A stretch of DNA of 57,031 bases from an uncultured Bacteroidales bacterium (lineage in GTDB: Bacteria > Bacteroidota > Bacteroidia > Bacteroidales > JAFGXI01). The first letter of the stretch is position 1; every line of letters starts with the position of its first letter. Below the pieces are notes generated by a model that worked only from the letters and a program-made list of their open reading frames with translations, did not search any database and had not been told where the DNA came from. Below are positions 33,070 to 43,000 of this stretch, in pieces. The stretch covers positions 1-57,031 of the forward strand of contig CAMZKE010000010.1 of the NCBI GenBank assembly GCA_947311115.1, in the 5' to 3' direction. Made by a program: the position numbers and the translations under genes.

Positions 33070-34668
33070 ATGCGAATACTCACATTAATTTTTCTGGTTT
33101 TTATAGTTGTTTTTGCTAATGCTCAGGTAGTTGAAAATAAAGACAGTTTGTTTTTAATAAATTCAGATAGTTTAATTCAAGAAGGAGCAGATACATCAAT
33201 AATATTAGAAAAAGATACTTTAATTGTTGAAGATTTAGACAGTTTACTTTTGTTAGAAAATAATAAGTTTAAAGATAAGAATAAAAAAATAAAGCCAATT
33301 GTTTTTGCCGATTCTGTTTATATTGAACAATTAGATAAACTTGTTTCTGCGTTCGATTTAACATATAACGAAAAAGTAAAAGCATTTATTAATCTTTATG
33401 CAAATAAACGTCGCCAGCAAGTTGGAAACATGTTAGGCTTATCAGAATATTATTTCCCAATGTTTGAAGAATACCTTGACAGGCAGGAAATACCTCTTGA
33501 ATTAAGATATTTACCGGTAATTGAATCTGCTTTAAATACAAGAGCACGTTCTCGTGTTGGAGCTACTGGTTTATGGCAATTTATGTACTCTACAGGAAAA
33601 ATGTATGGCTTAGAAATAAATTCGTATGTTGATGAGCGTCGTGACCCTGTAAAAGCAACAATAGCAGCAAGTAAGTTTTTAAAAGATATGTACAAAACTT
33701 ATGGCGATTGGACATTAGTTATTGCTGCATACAATTGCGGTCCGGGAAATGTAAATAAAGCAATTCGCCGCTCAGGAGGAAAACGCGATTTTTGGGAAAT
33801 TTATTATCGTTTGCCACGCGAAACAAGAGGTTATGTACCTGCATTTATTGCAGCAAATTATATAATGGCATATTACAAAGATTATGGTATAAAACCTGTG
33901 AAAGTAGATAGACCGGCAAAAACAGATACGATAATAATAAATGAATTTCTACATTTACAACAAGTTGCCGATGTATTGCAAATACCAATTGAAACTTTAC
34001 GGGATTTAAATCCGCAATATAGATTAGATATTATTCCTGCAAAAGTAAGAACATATCCTTTGCGTTTACCTGTTAAATATGTAGATAAATTTATTGATTT
34101 AAAAGATTCAATATTTGCATACAAAGATTCAGTGTTTTTCAATCCTGAAAAGAAAATTATTGCACCTCCTAAACATCAAAAAGGAAGACGTGGCTCGGTA
34201 ACTTATGCTCCACCACCTACAAAAGATATGGTTAAAATAATGTACACAATAAAACCGGGAGACAATGTTGGTTATATTGCAAGTTGGTATAGTGTGCGTT
34301 TATCTGATTTAAGATATTGGAATAATATTTACAGAGATAGAATAAAAGCCGGACAAAAGTTAGTTATTTATAAATATAAAAATGTAGCTTCTAAGTTTTT
34401 GAATATAAATAAAATGAGTTTTGAAGCAAAACAAAAAATGCTTGGTAAAACAGTTAAAAAGGATAAATTATCAAACAAAACTACGAAAACTACAAGTTCT
34501 AAAACTTCGGGTAAATATGTTTACTACACTGTTAAGCGTGGCGATAATTTTTGGACTATTGCAAAAAAATATCCAGGAGTTTCTAATATTGATATTATGA
34601 AACTTAATGGTATTACTGATGAAAATAGTTTGAAAGTAGGGCAGAAGCTTAAAATTAAAAGAAAATAG
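33070..34668 (+). CDS. MltD-like lytic transglycosylase with two LysM domains
   Basis: A 532-residue exported protein with a signal peptide (MRILTLIFLVFIVVFANAQ). The SLT catalytic domain spans about residues 125-250. The catalytic Glu152 lies in YLPVIESALN, followed by GATGLWQFM and AYNCGPGNVNKAIR. Two LysM peptidoglycan-binding modules follow, near residues 395-437 (YTIKPGDNVGYIA) and 486-530 (YYTVKRGDNFWTIAKKY). It would cleave cell-wall glycan strands in the periplasm, releasing anhydro-muropeptides. The glycosyltransferase gene starts 5 bp later, so the two are probably cotranscribed. Confidence 0.93.
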   Translation: MRILTLIFLVFIVVFANAQVVENKDSLFLINSDSLIQEGADTSIILEKDTLIVEDLDSLLLLENNKFKDKNKKIKPIVFADSVYIEQLDKLVSAFDLTYNEKVKAFINLYANKRRQQVGNMLGLSEYYFPMFEEYLDRQEIPLELRYLPVIESALNTRARSRVGATGLWQFMYSTGKMYGLEINSYVDERRDPVKATIAASKFLKDMYKTYGDWTLVIAAYNCGPGNVNKAIRRSGGKRDFWEIYYRLPRETRGYVPAFIAANYIMAYYKDYGIKPVKVDRPAKTDTIIINEFLHLQQVADVLQIPIETLRDLNPQYRLDIIPAKVRTYPLRLPVKYVDKFIDLKDSIFAYKDSVFFNPEKKIIAPPKHQKGRRGSVTYAPPPTKDMVKIMYTIKPGDNVGYIASWYSVRLSDLRYWNNIYRDRIKAGQKLVIYKYKNVASKFLNINKMSFEAKQKMLGKTVKKDKLSNKTTKTTSSKTSGKYVYYTVKRGDNFWTIAKKYPGVSNIDIMKLNGITDENSLKVGQKLKIKRK

Positions 34669-34673
34669 TTTTA

Positions 34674-35798
34674 ATGAAAATTGCTGTAAATACACGTTTG
34701 CTTTTAAAAGATAAACTAGACGGAATAGGTTGGTTTACATATGAAACCTTAAAGCGTATTACTCAGCAACATAAAGAGCATGAATTTATTTTTATTTTCG
34801 ACCGTAAATTCTCAGATGAATTTATTTTTTCTGATAATATTACACCTATAGTAATTCCTCCGCAAAGTCGCCACCCGTTTTTGTGGTATTTGTATTTTGA
34901 GTGGAGTATAACTTATGCATTAAAAAAGCATAAGCCAGACTTATTTCTTTCGCCTGATGGTTGGATTTCTTTACGTACAAATGTAAAAACGCTTGATGTT
35001 ATTCACGATATAAATTTTGAGCACAATCCTGAGCATTTACCATATTTTTTTAGAAAATATTATTTGCATTATTTCCCAAAGTTTGCAAATTATGCAAGCA
35101 GAATTGCAACAGTAAGCGAGTTTACAAAAAGCGATATTGTTGATAAATATGGAATATCACCAAATAATATAGATGTTGTTTATAACGGAGCTAACGAAAA
35201 ATACAAGCCTGTTCTCGATATTGTAAAACAAAATACAAAACAAAAATATACACATGCTTGTGATTATTTTTTATTTATCGGAACAATATCAAAACGGAAA
35301 AATTTATTTAATTTACTTCGTGCTTTTGATAAATTTAAAACCTCTTCAGAAAATAATACAAAACTCTTAATTATTGGCTCAATAATGTGGGACTCAAAGG
35401 AATTAGATGAGCTGTTAAAAACATTAAAGTATAAAAATGAAGTAATTTTTGCTGGTCGTGCTACCGATGATGAGCTTGTTAATATAATTTCATCTTCATT
35501 ATCAATGGTTTATCCATCGTTTTTTGAGGGTTTTGGTATTCCCATTTTAGAAGGAATGTATAGTGAAGTGCCGGTAATTACTTCTAATGTTACATCAATG
35601 CCAGAAGTTGGAGGAAGTGCTGTTTTATATGTTGAGCCAAATTCGGTAGATTCAATAACTAATGCTTTGCTTAAAATTCAAAATAAACCTGAATTAAGGC
35701 ACGAATTAGTAGAAAAAGCTAAAATTCAACGTCAAAAGTTTACCTGGCAAAAAACAGCAAACCGTCTTTGGGATAGTGTTGAGAGAACTTTGTCCTAA
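34674..35798 (+). CDS. Family 4 glycosyltransferase
   Basis: A 374-residue GT-B enzyme. The C-terminal half holds the GT4 signatures: LFIGTISKRKNLFNLLRAF near residue 197 for donor-phosphate binding, and FFEGFGIPILEGM near 283, which is the EX7E motif. After them comes SNVTSMPEVGGSAVLYVEP. The N-terminal acceptor domain contains VNTRLL and HDINFEHNPEHLPYFFRKY. No signal peptide is seen, so it acts in the cytoplasm, probably on a surface polysaccharide or glycolipid. It follows the transglycosylase by 5 bp. Confidence 0.9.
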   Translation: MKIAVNTRLLLKDKLDGIGWFTYETLKRITQQHKEHEFIFIFDRKFSDEFIFSDNITPIVIPPQSRHPFLWYLYFEWSITYALKKHKPDLFLSPDGWISLRTNVKTLDVIHDINFEHNPEHLPYFFRKYYLHYFPKFANYASRIATVSEFTKSDIVDKYGISPNNIDVVYNGANEKYKPVLDIVKQNTKQKYTHACDYFLFIGTISKRKNLFNLLRAFDKFKTSSENNTKLLIIGSIMWDSKELDELLKTLKYKNEVIFAGRATDDELVNIISSSLSMVYPSFFEGFGIPILEGMYSEVPVITSNVTSMPEVGGSAVLYVEPNSVDSITNALLKIQNKPELRHELVEKAKIQRQKFTWQKTANRLWDSVERTLS

Positions 35799-35803
35799 TA
35801 TTT

Positions 35804-36021
35804 AGCCCGCATTATTCATAGAATCCAATAATATTACGTATAAGCTGTTTATAAACAGTTTGTTATCGCAAAACCCAAATTACCCAAATTTGGGTGGTTA
35901 TATTTTTCAATATACATTTTTCTTTTCCTGATACTTCGTTGCAAACCATTTGCAGTATTCATATACAGTTACATGGTTTGTCGCCTCGTCTCAGAAAAAA
36001 AGCATGAATAATCAGGGTTAG
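35804..36021. repeat. 218-bp structured element with terminal inverted repeats
   Basis: The 343-bp gap between the glycosyltransferase and rpsA holds no gene. Its left part is bounded by TAGCCCGCATTATTCAT (35804-35820) and its inverse ATGAATAATCAGGGTTA (36005-36021), matching at about 14 of 17 positions. Inside are two perfect 14-bp palindromes, CTGTTTATAAACAG (35846-35859) and ACCCAAATTTGGGT (35883-35896), and a longer pair AAACCAT / ATGGTTT (35944-35950, 35974-35980). It could be a MITE-like element or a structured RNA. No frame of useful length is present. Confidence 0.6.
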
Positions 36022-36090
36022 TTTCGTTTCGATTTAAATATATTTCAAAATGAGGGGTATTCCTTACTTTATTTATGAGTTTTACGCATA

Positions 36091-36122
36091 AAAAAAGCCT
36101 CTCAATTTTGAGAGGCTTTTTT
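36091..36122. terminator. Bidirectional terminator between GT4 gene and rpsA
   Basis: AAAAAAGCCTCTCA and TGAGAGGCTTTTTT form a perfect 14-bp stem with a 4-nt loop, with T-tracts readable on either strand. It serves rpsA on the minus strand (20 bp after its stop) and can also end the plus-strand transglycosylase-glycosyltransferase transcript. Confidence 0.93.
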
Positions 36123-36141
36123 ATATGTTTAAAGAGAAATA

Positions 36142-38130
36142 CTATTCTTCTTTCTTCTCTTCTTTCTTTTCAGCTTTCTTTTCTTCTTCTTTTTTGTCTA
36201 ATTTAGCTTTTGCTTTTTTTGTTGCTTCTTTATTATCAGATTCCATCTGAGTTTTTAAATCGGCTAAAGCAGAAACATCACCTAAAGTAGTTTTCTCTAA
36301 TTTTATGTTATTAGATTTTTTCTTAGATTTAGAACCTGATTTAGATGGCTTGTTACCATTTGCATCTTTTCTTTCATCTTCGAATACTCTACTGTGTGAT
36401 ACAATAATTTTCTTACCTTCTTTAGAGAAATCAATTACTTTAAATTCTAATTTATCATCTAATTTAGGAGAGGTACCGTCTTCTCTAACAAGGTGTTTAG
36501 GTGTAGCAAAACCTTCAACTCCGTAAGGAAGCGAAACTACAGCACCTTTTTCAGTTAATTCAATAATTGTACCTTCGTGAATATTACCAACAGCAAATAA
36601 ATCTTCGAATACATCCCAAGGATTTTCTTCAATTTGTTTGTGTCCTAAGCTTAATCTTCTGTTTTCTTTATCAACTTCTAAAACAACTATTTCAATAGTG
36701 TCTCCAATTGAAGTAAATTCAGCTGGGTGCTTAATTTTCTTAGTCCAAGAAAGATCAGAAATGTGTACTAAACCGTCAATTCCTTCGTCAAGCTCAACAA
36801 AAATACCAAAGTTAGTAAAGTTTCTAACAGTAGCTGTGTGCTTAGAGCCGATAGCATATTTAGTTTCAATATTCTCCCAAGGGTCTGGAGTAAGCTGTTT
36901 AATACCAAGCGACATTTTTCTTTCGTCTCTTTCAAGGGTTAAGATAACTGCCTCAACTTCATCGTTAACTTTCATAAAGTCTTGAGCAGTTCTTAAGTGC
37001 TGAGACCAGCTCATTTCTGATACGTGAACTAAACCTTCAACACCTGTAGCTATTTCAACAAATGCTCCATAGTCAGCTAAAACAACAACTTTACCTTTAA
37101 CTTTATCACCAACTTTTAAGTCTGGGTCTAAATTATCCCAAGGATGAGGAGTAAGTTGTTTTAATCCTAAAGCAATACGTTTTTTGTCATCATCAAAGTC
37201 TAAGATAACTACGTTAATAGTTTCGTCTAATTTAACAACTTCTTCAGGGTGATTTATTCTACCCCATGATAGGTCTGTAATATGGATTAGACCATCTACG
37301 CCACCAAGGTCGATAAATACTCCGTATGATGTGATATTTTTAACAGTTCCTTCAAGAACTTGTCCTTTTTCAAGTTTAGATATAATCTCAATTTTTTGTT
37401 GCTCAAGTTCAGCTTCAATAAGAGCTTTATGTGAAACAACAACGTTACGAAATTCTGGGTTGATTTTAACAACTTTGAATTCCATAGTTTTTTCAACATA
37501 AATATCGTAATCTCTAATTGGCTTAACATCTATTTGTGAACCTGGTAAGAATGCTTCAATACCAAATACATCTACAATCATACCGCCTTTTGTACGACAT
37601 TTAATAAATCCTTTGATTATTTCATCTTTTTCAAGAGCTTCGTTAACTCTATCCCATGAACGCATTGAACGTGCACGTTTGTGAGAAACTATTAATTGGC
37701 CGTTGTTATCTTCTTGTGTTTCAACTAAAACCTCAACAGTATCACCAACTTTTAATTCAGGATTGTAACGGAATTCGTTAGCATTTATAATTCCTTCAGA
37801 TTTGTAGCCAATGTTTACAACAACTTCACGTTTGTTAATAGCTGCAACTTTTCCATCGATTACTTCATTTTCTACAACTGTGTTTAATGTTTCGTCGTAA
37901 ATAGCTTCTAAATCTTTTCTTTCGTTACCTTTGTAAGGGTCTTCTTTACTATCTATTGCGTCCCAGTCAAAATCTTCTGGTGCTACAATATCGTAAACAG
38001 GTTTTCTTTCAGGTTTCTTTTCTGCAACTTCTTCTTTCGCTACTTCTTCTTTCACCGGAGTTGCTTCTTCTTTTACTTCAACGTTTTCAACTTCTTTGTT
38101 TTCAACGTCTTTTGTTTCGTTTTCACTCAT
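36142..38130 (-). CDS. rpsA: 30S ribosomal protein S1
   Basis: A 662-residue protein from the ATG at 38130 (MSENETKD); the upstream in-frame ATG at 38163 adds eleven residues and is less likely. After an acidic N-terminal extension rich in Glu, Val and Lys come six S1 repeats. They start at GKVAAINKREVVV, GFIKCRTKGGMIV, GTVKNITSYGVFIDLGG, GKVVVLADYGAFVEI, ATVRNFTNFGIFVEL and GTIIELTEKGAVVSL. Repeats 3-5 carry the canonical GLVH(V/I)S(D/E)xSW RNA-binding strand. The C-terminal tail is charged, Lys/Glu-rich. S1 binds mRNA on the small subunit; in Bacteroidota, where Shine-Dalgarno sites are weak, it is thought to help recognise AT-rich leaders. Confidence 0.96.
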   Translation of the reverse strand: MSENETKDVENKEVENVEVKEEATPVKEEVAKEEVAEKKPERKPVYDIVAPEDFDWDAIDSKEDPYKGNERKDLEAIYDETLNTVVENEVIDGKVAAINKREVVVNIGYKSEGIINANEFRYNPELKVGDTVEVLVETQEDNNGQLIVSHKRARSMRSWDRVNEALEKDEIIKGFIKCRTKGGMIVDVFGIEAFLPGSQIDVKPIRDYDIYVEKTMEFKVVKINPEFRNVVVSHKALIEAELEQQKIEIISKLEKGQVLEGTVKNITSYGVFIDLGGVDGLIHITDLSWGRINHPEEVVKLDETINVVILDFDDDKKRIALGLKQLTPHPWDNLDPDLKVGDKVKGKVVVLADYGAFVEIATGVEGLVHVSEMSWSQHLRTAQDFMKVNDEVEAVILTLERDERKMSLGIKQLTPDPWENIETKYAIGSKHTATVRNFTNFGIFVELDEGIDGLVHISDLSWTKKIKHPAEFTSIGDTIEIVVLEVDKENRRLSLGHKQIEENPWDVFEDLFAVGNIHEGTIIELTEKGAVVSLPYGVEGFATPKHLVREDGTSPKLDDKLEFKVIDFSKEGKKIIVSHSRVFEDERKDANGNKPSKSGSKSKKKSNNIKLEKTTLGDVSALADLKTQMESDNKEATKKAKAKLDKKEEEKKAEKKEEKKEE

Positions 38131-38202
38131 ATTAATTAGAGTAAATTTTAAATAGTTAAACATTTATTTAAAATACTGGCACACCCAATATTTACAAGAC
38201 CG

Positions 38203-38210
38203 CAAAAGTA
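38203..38210 (-). promoter_or_regulatory. Candidate rpsA -7 box
   Basis: The minus strand reads TACTTTTG followed by CGG, matching TAnnTTTG and the rpmE2 box (TACTTTTGCG). It lies about 70 nt upstream of the rpsA ATG. No clear TTTG was found at the -33 position. Confidence 0.5.
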
Positions 38211-38383
38211 AGCTTTTTATTTGGAAAAATAAAATGTTATTTTGAATTTTATTCGTGGCTAATTAGCTGTTATTTATATGGTTTTGTTTTTACAAGCATA
38301 AAATTAAAATTCCACCTATCAACTCTCATCTCTCCAGAATTAAAATGAAATAGTGATAAGTGAGTGAAAACGGTCAACACTAT

Positions 38384-39097
38384 TCAGGCATTAACAATAA
38401 CGTACTTTGATATCAAGTTGGTATTACTCCATTCTGATGATGTTTGAGTTTCTTCTTCGTAATCTGATTTTTTATAAAATGTTTTGTTGTAAAGGTTTTT
38501 ATTGTATTGTTGTAGTTCGTAGAATTGAGTTTTTGTAATAATGTTAATTTTTGATGAGTAAAATTTGTTTGTAATAGTATATTTATATGAATTATGTGAT
38601 TTAACTGAGAATCTAATTGAGTTAGTTATGTTTATAGGGCATTCGCTCTTTTTAAAATATTTTTGTTTGTATTTAAAATTTGATATTTCTTTTATGCGGT
38701 AATTTATTTTCTCAACATTATCATTGTTAATGGTGTAAAAGTTACTTAAATCTACAGAGCTATCGGGTAATAATGGGAGTGTATTAAAACTTCCTTTTAT
38801 CATTTTATTGTAGTTTAGTTTTTTTATTCCGGTAGTTATATAACTATTATTTAGGTCAATAAAAATAATTGAATCAGATATGTTTTCTAAAATTATTAAG
38901 GTTGTTTCTCCCCAAAAATCGTAGGTTAGTTTAAGTCCGTTTTTGAAATATGTGAAATTTTTTGCTACATCATCGCTTTCAATTGTAAGAATTGCTATAT
39001 CTGTTTTATTGCCATAACTTGTTGTTAAAGCTTTTTCTTTTGTTGTACAAGAAAAGAGTGTGATTATAGTAAATAATATATAAAAAAAAGATTTCAT
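38384..39097 (-). CDS. Predicted lipoprotein of unknown function
   Basis: A 237-residue protein beginning MKSFFYILFTIITLFSCTTKEKA, with a lipobox (LFSC, Cys17), so it is probably exported and lipid-anchored. The rest has alternating hydrophobic and polar residues suggesting beta strands; I do not recognise a family. The final residues NTNLISKYVIVNA are encoded within a copy of a dispersed repeat (38403-38424), so the present C-terminus may have been altered by that element. The gene stands alone between rpsA and the prmA cluster, and I see no promoter of the usual form. Confidence 0.7.
   Translation of the reverse strand: MKSFFYILFTIITLFSCTTKEKALTTSYGNKTDIAILTIESDDVAKNFTYFKNGLKLTYDFWGETTLIILENISDSIIFIDLNNSYITTGIKKLNYNKMIKGSFNTLPLLPDSSVDLSNFYTINNDNVEKINYRIKEISNFKYKQKYFKKSECPINITNSIRFSVKSHNSYKYTITNKFYSSKINIITKTQFYELQQYNKNLYNKTFYKKSDYEEETQTSSEWSNTNLISKYVIVNA
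38403..38424. repeat. Copy of a 22-nt dispersed repeat end inside the lipoprotein gene
   Basis: The plus strand reads TACTTTGATATCAAGTTGGT plus AT, differing by one base from 54997-55018, where the same sequence is the right terminal inverted repeat of a 130-bp element. Here no second end was found nearby, so it is a solitary end or remnant. It is coding, giving residues NTNLISKY near the lipoprotein C-terminus. Confidence 0.65.
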
Positions 39098-39136
39098 TTA
39101 GTTGTAATTATATTTTTAATCTGTTTGGGTTTAATT

Positions 39137-39210
39137 CCCCGTCCCTTGGGACGTATAAAAGAATAGTATTCCAAAACGATACCTCGTCCGCTTGCGGCGA
39201 GGAGATTCAT
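39137..39210. repeat. GC-rich hairpin repeat after the class IV aminotransferase gene
   Basis: Two GC-rich hairpins stand out in AT-rich DNA: CGTCCC TT GGGACG (39140-39153), and CCTCGTCCGC with GCGGCGAGG (39182-39202). The minus strand has GAATCTCCTCGCCGCAAGCG, a common dispersed repeat form in bacteria of this phylum. It fills the 113-bp gap between the aminotransferase and the lipoprotein gene. Without a T-run, its role as a terminator is uncertain. Confidence 0.6.
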
Positions 39211-40044
39211 TTAAATTCTACAACGGGTAAATTTTTCGGCGTAAACCGAGATTATATTGTTGTACTCATTTGCTATAATTTCGATTAATTTGTTTTTATT
39301 TAATTTTATGTTATCAATTTTATTTATTTGAATAACTTTTGGTGATGTACCTGTTAAAAAGGCTGAATCGTAATTTTTAAGTTCGTTAATATTAATTTCT
39401 TTTTCAATAATTTTAATATTTTGTTTTTTGCATATTTCAATAACAAAATCCCAAGTAATACCTTTTAAAATTAAATTTTCAGTAGCTGTGTATATTATAT
39501 TATCTTTTATTAAAAAAATATTAGAGCGAGAGCCTTCGGTAATTAAATTATTTGAATTATAAAGTAGAACTTCAAATACATTATTATCTGTAATAAGTTT
39601 ATTTGTTTTATTTCTGAGTTCTCTGTTGCGATATTTTATGTTTGGGTTATCACGATCTGCCTTGTAAGATATTAAATTTATACCATTTTCATAATCGGTT
39701 TTTGTTGGGTAGTGGTGCGGTATAAAATAAAGCTTAGTAGATTGTAGTTTACCTGTTTTGTTAAAAAGTAAACCAATTTTAATATTTCCGTTTGCAATTT
39801 TGTTTTCAGAAATAAGTTTTTCTATTTGAATAAACATTCTAGTATTGTTAATTTTTGTAACAAAACCAGCAAGTTTTACAGAGTTTTTTAAACGTGCAAA
39901 ATGTTTTTCGTAAAACAATGGTACCTTATTTTCAACTCTAACAACTTCATAAACTATTGTTGAATCATCTCCTGTTTCAGGGAATTTGTTAACAGAAACA
40001 ATGTTTGTGTTCTCAATAAAAAAAATGCCAATTATTTTTTCCAT
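39211..40044 (-). CDS. Class IV PLP aminotransferase (PabC/IlvE-like)
   Basis: A 277-residue fold-type IV PLP protein. The Schiff-base Lys137 lies in NIKYRNREL, and the cofactor-binding Glu170 in NLITEGSRSNIFLIKDN. FLTGTSPKVIQI near residue 235 is the phosphate-binding loop. Enzymes of this fold include 4-amino-4-deoxychorismate lyase (PabC, folate), branched-chain aminotransferase (IlvE) and D-amino-acid aminotransferase. The short length and the lack of IlvE-specific stretches favour a PabC-like role, but this is tentative. It is the last gene of a tight cluster, 6 bp after the 1551-residue protein gene. Confidence 0.8.
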   Translation of the reverse strand: MEKIIGIFFIENTNIVSVNKFPETGDDSTIVYEVVRVENKVPLFYEKHFARLKNSVKLAGFVTKINNTRMFIQIEKLISENKIANGNIKIGLLFNKTGKLQSTKLYFIPHHYPTKTDYENGINLISYKADRDNPNIKYRNRELRNKTNKLITDNNVFEVLLYNSNNLITEGSRSNIFLIKDNIIYTATENLILKGITWDFVIEICKKQNIKIIEKEININELKNYDSAFLTGTSPKVIQINKIDNIKLNKNKLIEIIANEYNNIISVYAEKFTRCRI

Positions 40045-40050
40045 AATAAA

Positions 40051-43000
40051 TTATTCTTCTTCTCCACCAAATCCTTCTTCTTCAGTTTCTTCTTTGGTTT
40101 CTTTTTCTTTAACTACTTTTTCTTCAGTTTTTTCGCTATCAATATTTTCGTCAGATTCGCCATCTTCGCCTTCATCTTCAAAATATTTTTTCTTGAATTT
40201 TTTAACAGCTCGCACTGTAGCAGGATAGTATGAATAACCTTTTTGTCCTTTCTTTGGCTTAATTCTTCTATCGTCGGGTTTTACTGCCATAATTAAAGCG
40301 TTAAACTCTTTGTTTGACGATGCTATACGGAATACACTTCGCATATAAGAGAAGTAATACCATGCACCATCTACTTCAAGATAAATAACTAACTTATCAC
40401 CACTTCTACGTTTAGTTATTTCAATTTTACCTTTTACAAGGCGGTTTACTTGAATTTTATTAATAGTACCTACCCCAATATCGCCATTAGAAACAAATAT
40501 TCTTTCTTTTTTATCAAAATCAAGATGTAAATCGTTAAACACAAGGTTATGAATAAGTTCTTCAGGGTATTTTTTAAATTTACCCATACTTAATTCAGTA
40601 AAATATTTTTCGGCTTTTTCTTTGCCAACTATGTCAGTAATGGCTTTTGTATATACAGAGCGGTCTAGGTCAACAACATCATCGGAAGAACCAATTAAAT
40701 CGTTAGCCATTATTTCCATACATTTATCTAAAAACATAAAGTCGATACCAAACATAAGGTCAAGGCTGTATTCATCTTTAGTTAAATCGCCACTAATATT
40801 ACCTGCTGAGAAATATTTTATTTGCCCAAAATCTACGGCTAAATTAATAATTCCTTCGCTATAAGCATTGCATATACTTGGGTGAATACTAAAATACGGA
40901 CCTGGTAAATTAAATTCTTCTAACTTATCTTTAGCTGCTATTTCGTATTTTCCATTGTCTTTGTTGTAATGCAAATAACCTTCAACAGGAATCATATCAT
41001 TATCAGTATAAAAGTCAGGTTTTGTTAAAAATCCCGCATAAATATGAGTGGTATCGTTTGTAATTAAAAAGCTTGAACGAACTGCACCTCCATTTATTTC
41101 GGATAAATTATTGCTTATAGGAATAAATATATCATTTTGATTAATTTCTGATTTAAATCCGACCCAATCTCTTTTTAAACTTTCGCAAGTATGATTAATT
41201 TTGAAATAGCCATCAAAAATTAGAAATTCTTTATTTGCTTCCATTTTTACTTTTCCTGTGTAAGCAAATTTAGGACTTAGGGTAAAGTTTTCGGTAATGC
41301 CAATTTTACCTGTAGCGTATGTTTGTACGGTAGAGTCAACAGCAATTATATCGAAATGGATTTTTTGTTTTTCTTTATTTTCATCGATAAAGTCGTAATC
41401 GCCAGTAGCCATATAATCTTTTTTGCCATAAATATTTGTTTCACAATTATACATATGGTGGAAACGAGTTATATTATTTGCTCTTATTTTTGAATCTTTT
41501 AGAGGATCCATAACCGCTTTTTTCTGAACAACAACTTTTCCATCGCTAGGGTATATAGTAGCATCAGCAACTCTAATAAATCTTACCTCGTTAGCTGTAA
41601 TTACACTTTTACGTCGGCTATAAGTTGCTGTAGGTGCCCAAAAATTTAGCGAATCTTGACGTGGGTGTAATGATATGAATTGGGAACCAGTAAGTTCAAC
41701 GTCTTCAAGTTCCATTGCTGTCATACCTGTTGTATCAACATCAGCTTTGGCAACATCATTTTTAGATGTACTAAGCATAATTTCATCTTTGTCCATGTAC
41801 CAAGTAAATTTGTCCATGTAGCAGATATATTGGTTTTTAGGGAACTCAATAGTTGAGTTACCGTCGTTTGAAACAAATTCGCCAAGTCGTCGGTTAAAAT
41901 CTATTAGTGCATTTACGTTTGTTGTAGCAAAATCTACATCGTCTTCTTTATTTACTTCTTCAGTTTGAGATAAAAGTTTGAAATTAGCTGTGTCAGAGGT
42001 AAAAGTATTTTGACCGTAAATATATTCTTTTGATTTCATTTCTGCATCAACAAAATTCATACGTCCGAAACCTTTCATACCGTCTGGTGATAGTACTGTT
42101 GTACCATGAGTTACTGCTTGTTCGTTAAACATCTTTATAGCAGTTTTGTACTTTGATGTGTATAATTCATCTTGATATGGCATAAAATGTATATCAGCCA
42201 TTACACCATGAACTTGAGGAAATTCTTTAGGTGCAGTTTTTTCTGTATTATCAAAAGTTTTACATCGTGTATTTAGCGAATCGGGGTAGAAGAAAAATTC
42301 ATCTGATTTTGTTAATGACGTAACGTATTCTAAATCGCCTGCACCACGTAAACCTTCGTCGCTAAGGTCTATTAAGTTTTTATAGTTTGCTTTTCCACCA
42401 TAAACATCGTAACCTGATGGTGGTGTTTTTCGGGTAAACCCAAGTGAATTATCGCGCATTACTTTCAGCTTTTCGTCGAAAGGAGGAAATATTCCTGCTG
42501 AAACGAAGTGCCCATCAAAACCAATTTTATTTCGGTCGATACTATTTAAGCTATCCATTTCGTAAGGGAAAACTTGAAAGTAGAATTTATCACGATTATA
42601 TACTCCTTTTTGAATTCGTTTTTTATCGTAATAAACATAAGATTCTTTTTTACTATAAAATATTGGATACCTCGGGAAATCTTTTAATCCGGATTTGTTT
42701 GTGGGACTATCAATAAGTAGGTCTCCTGTCATATTTTGAATGGTATTTGAAACGGTTACCATTTGAGGTGTCCCGTATTCGTTTAATTGCTTTGATGCTA
42801 CTTGCATTTTCATTTCTGCAATATCGGGCATTGTAATCATAAATTTATTATAGTCGAAAGAAAAATTTGTACCTTTGTATAAAAACATTCCTGCTAAAAC
42901 TTTACCACTAAAATCGAAATCTCTATTCTTTTTTAATACAATTTCTCCATGAGCCGGAAATATTGTAACGTTTTGTGAATCACTTAAATGTATGGTTTTT

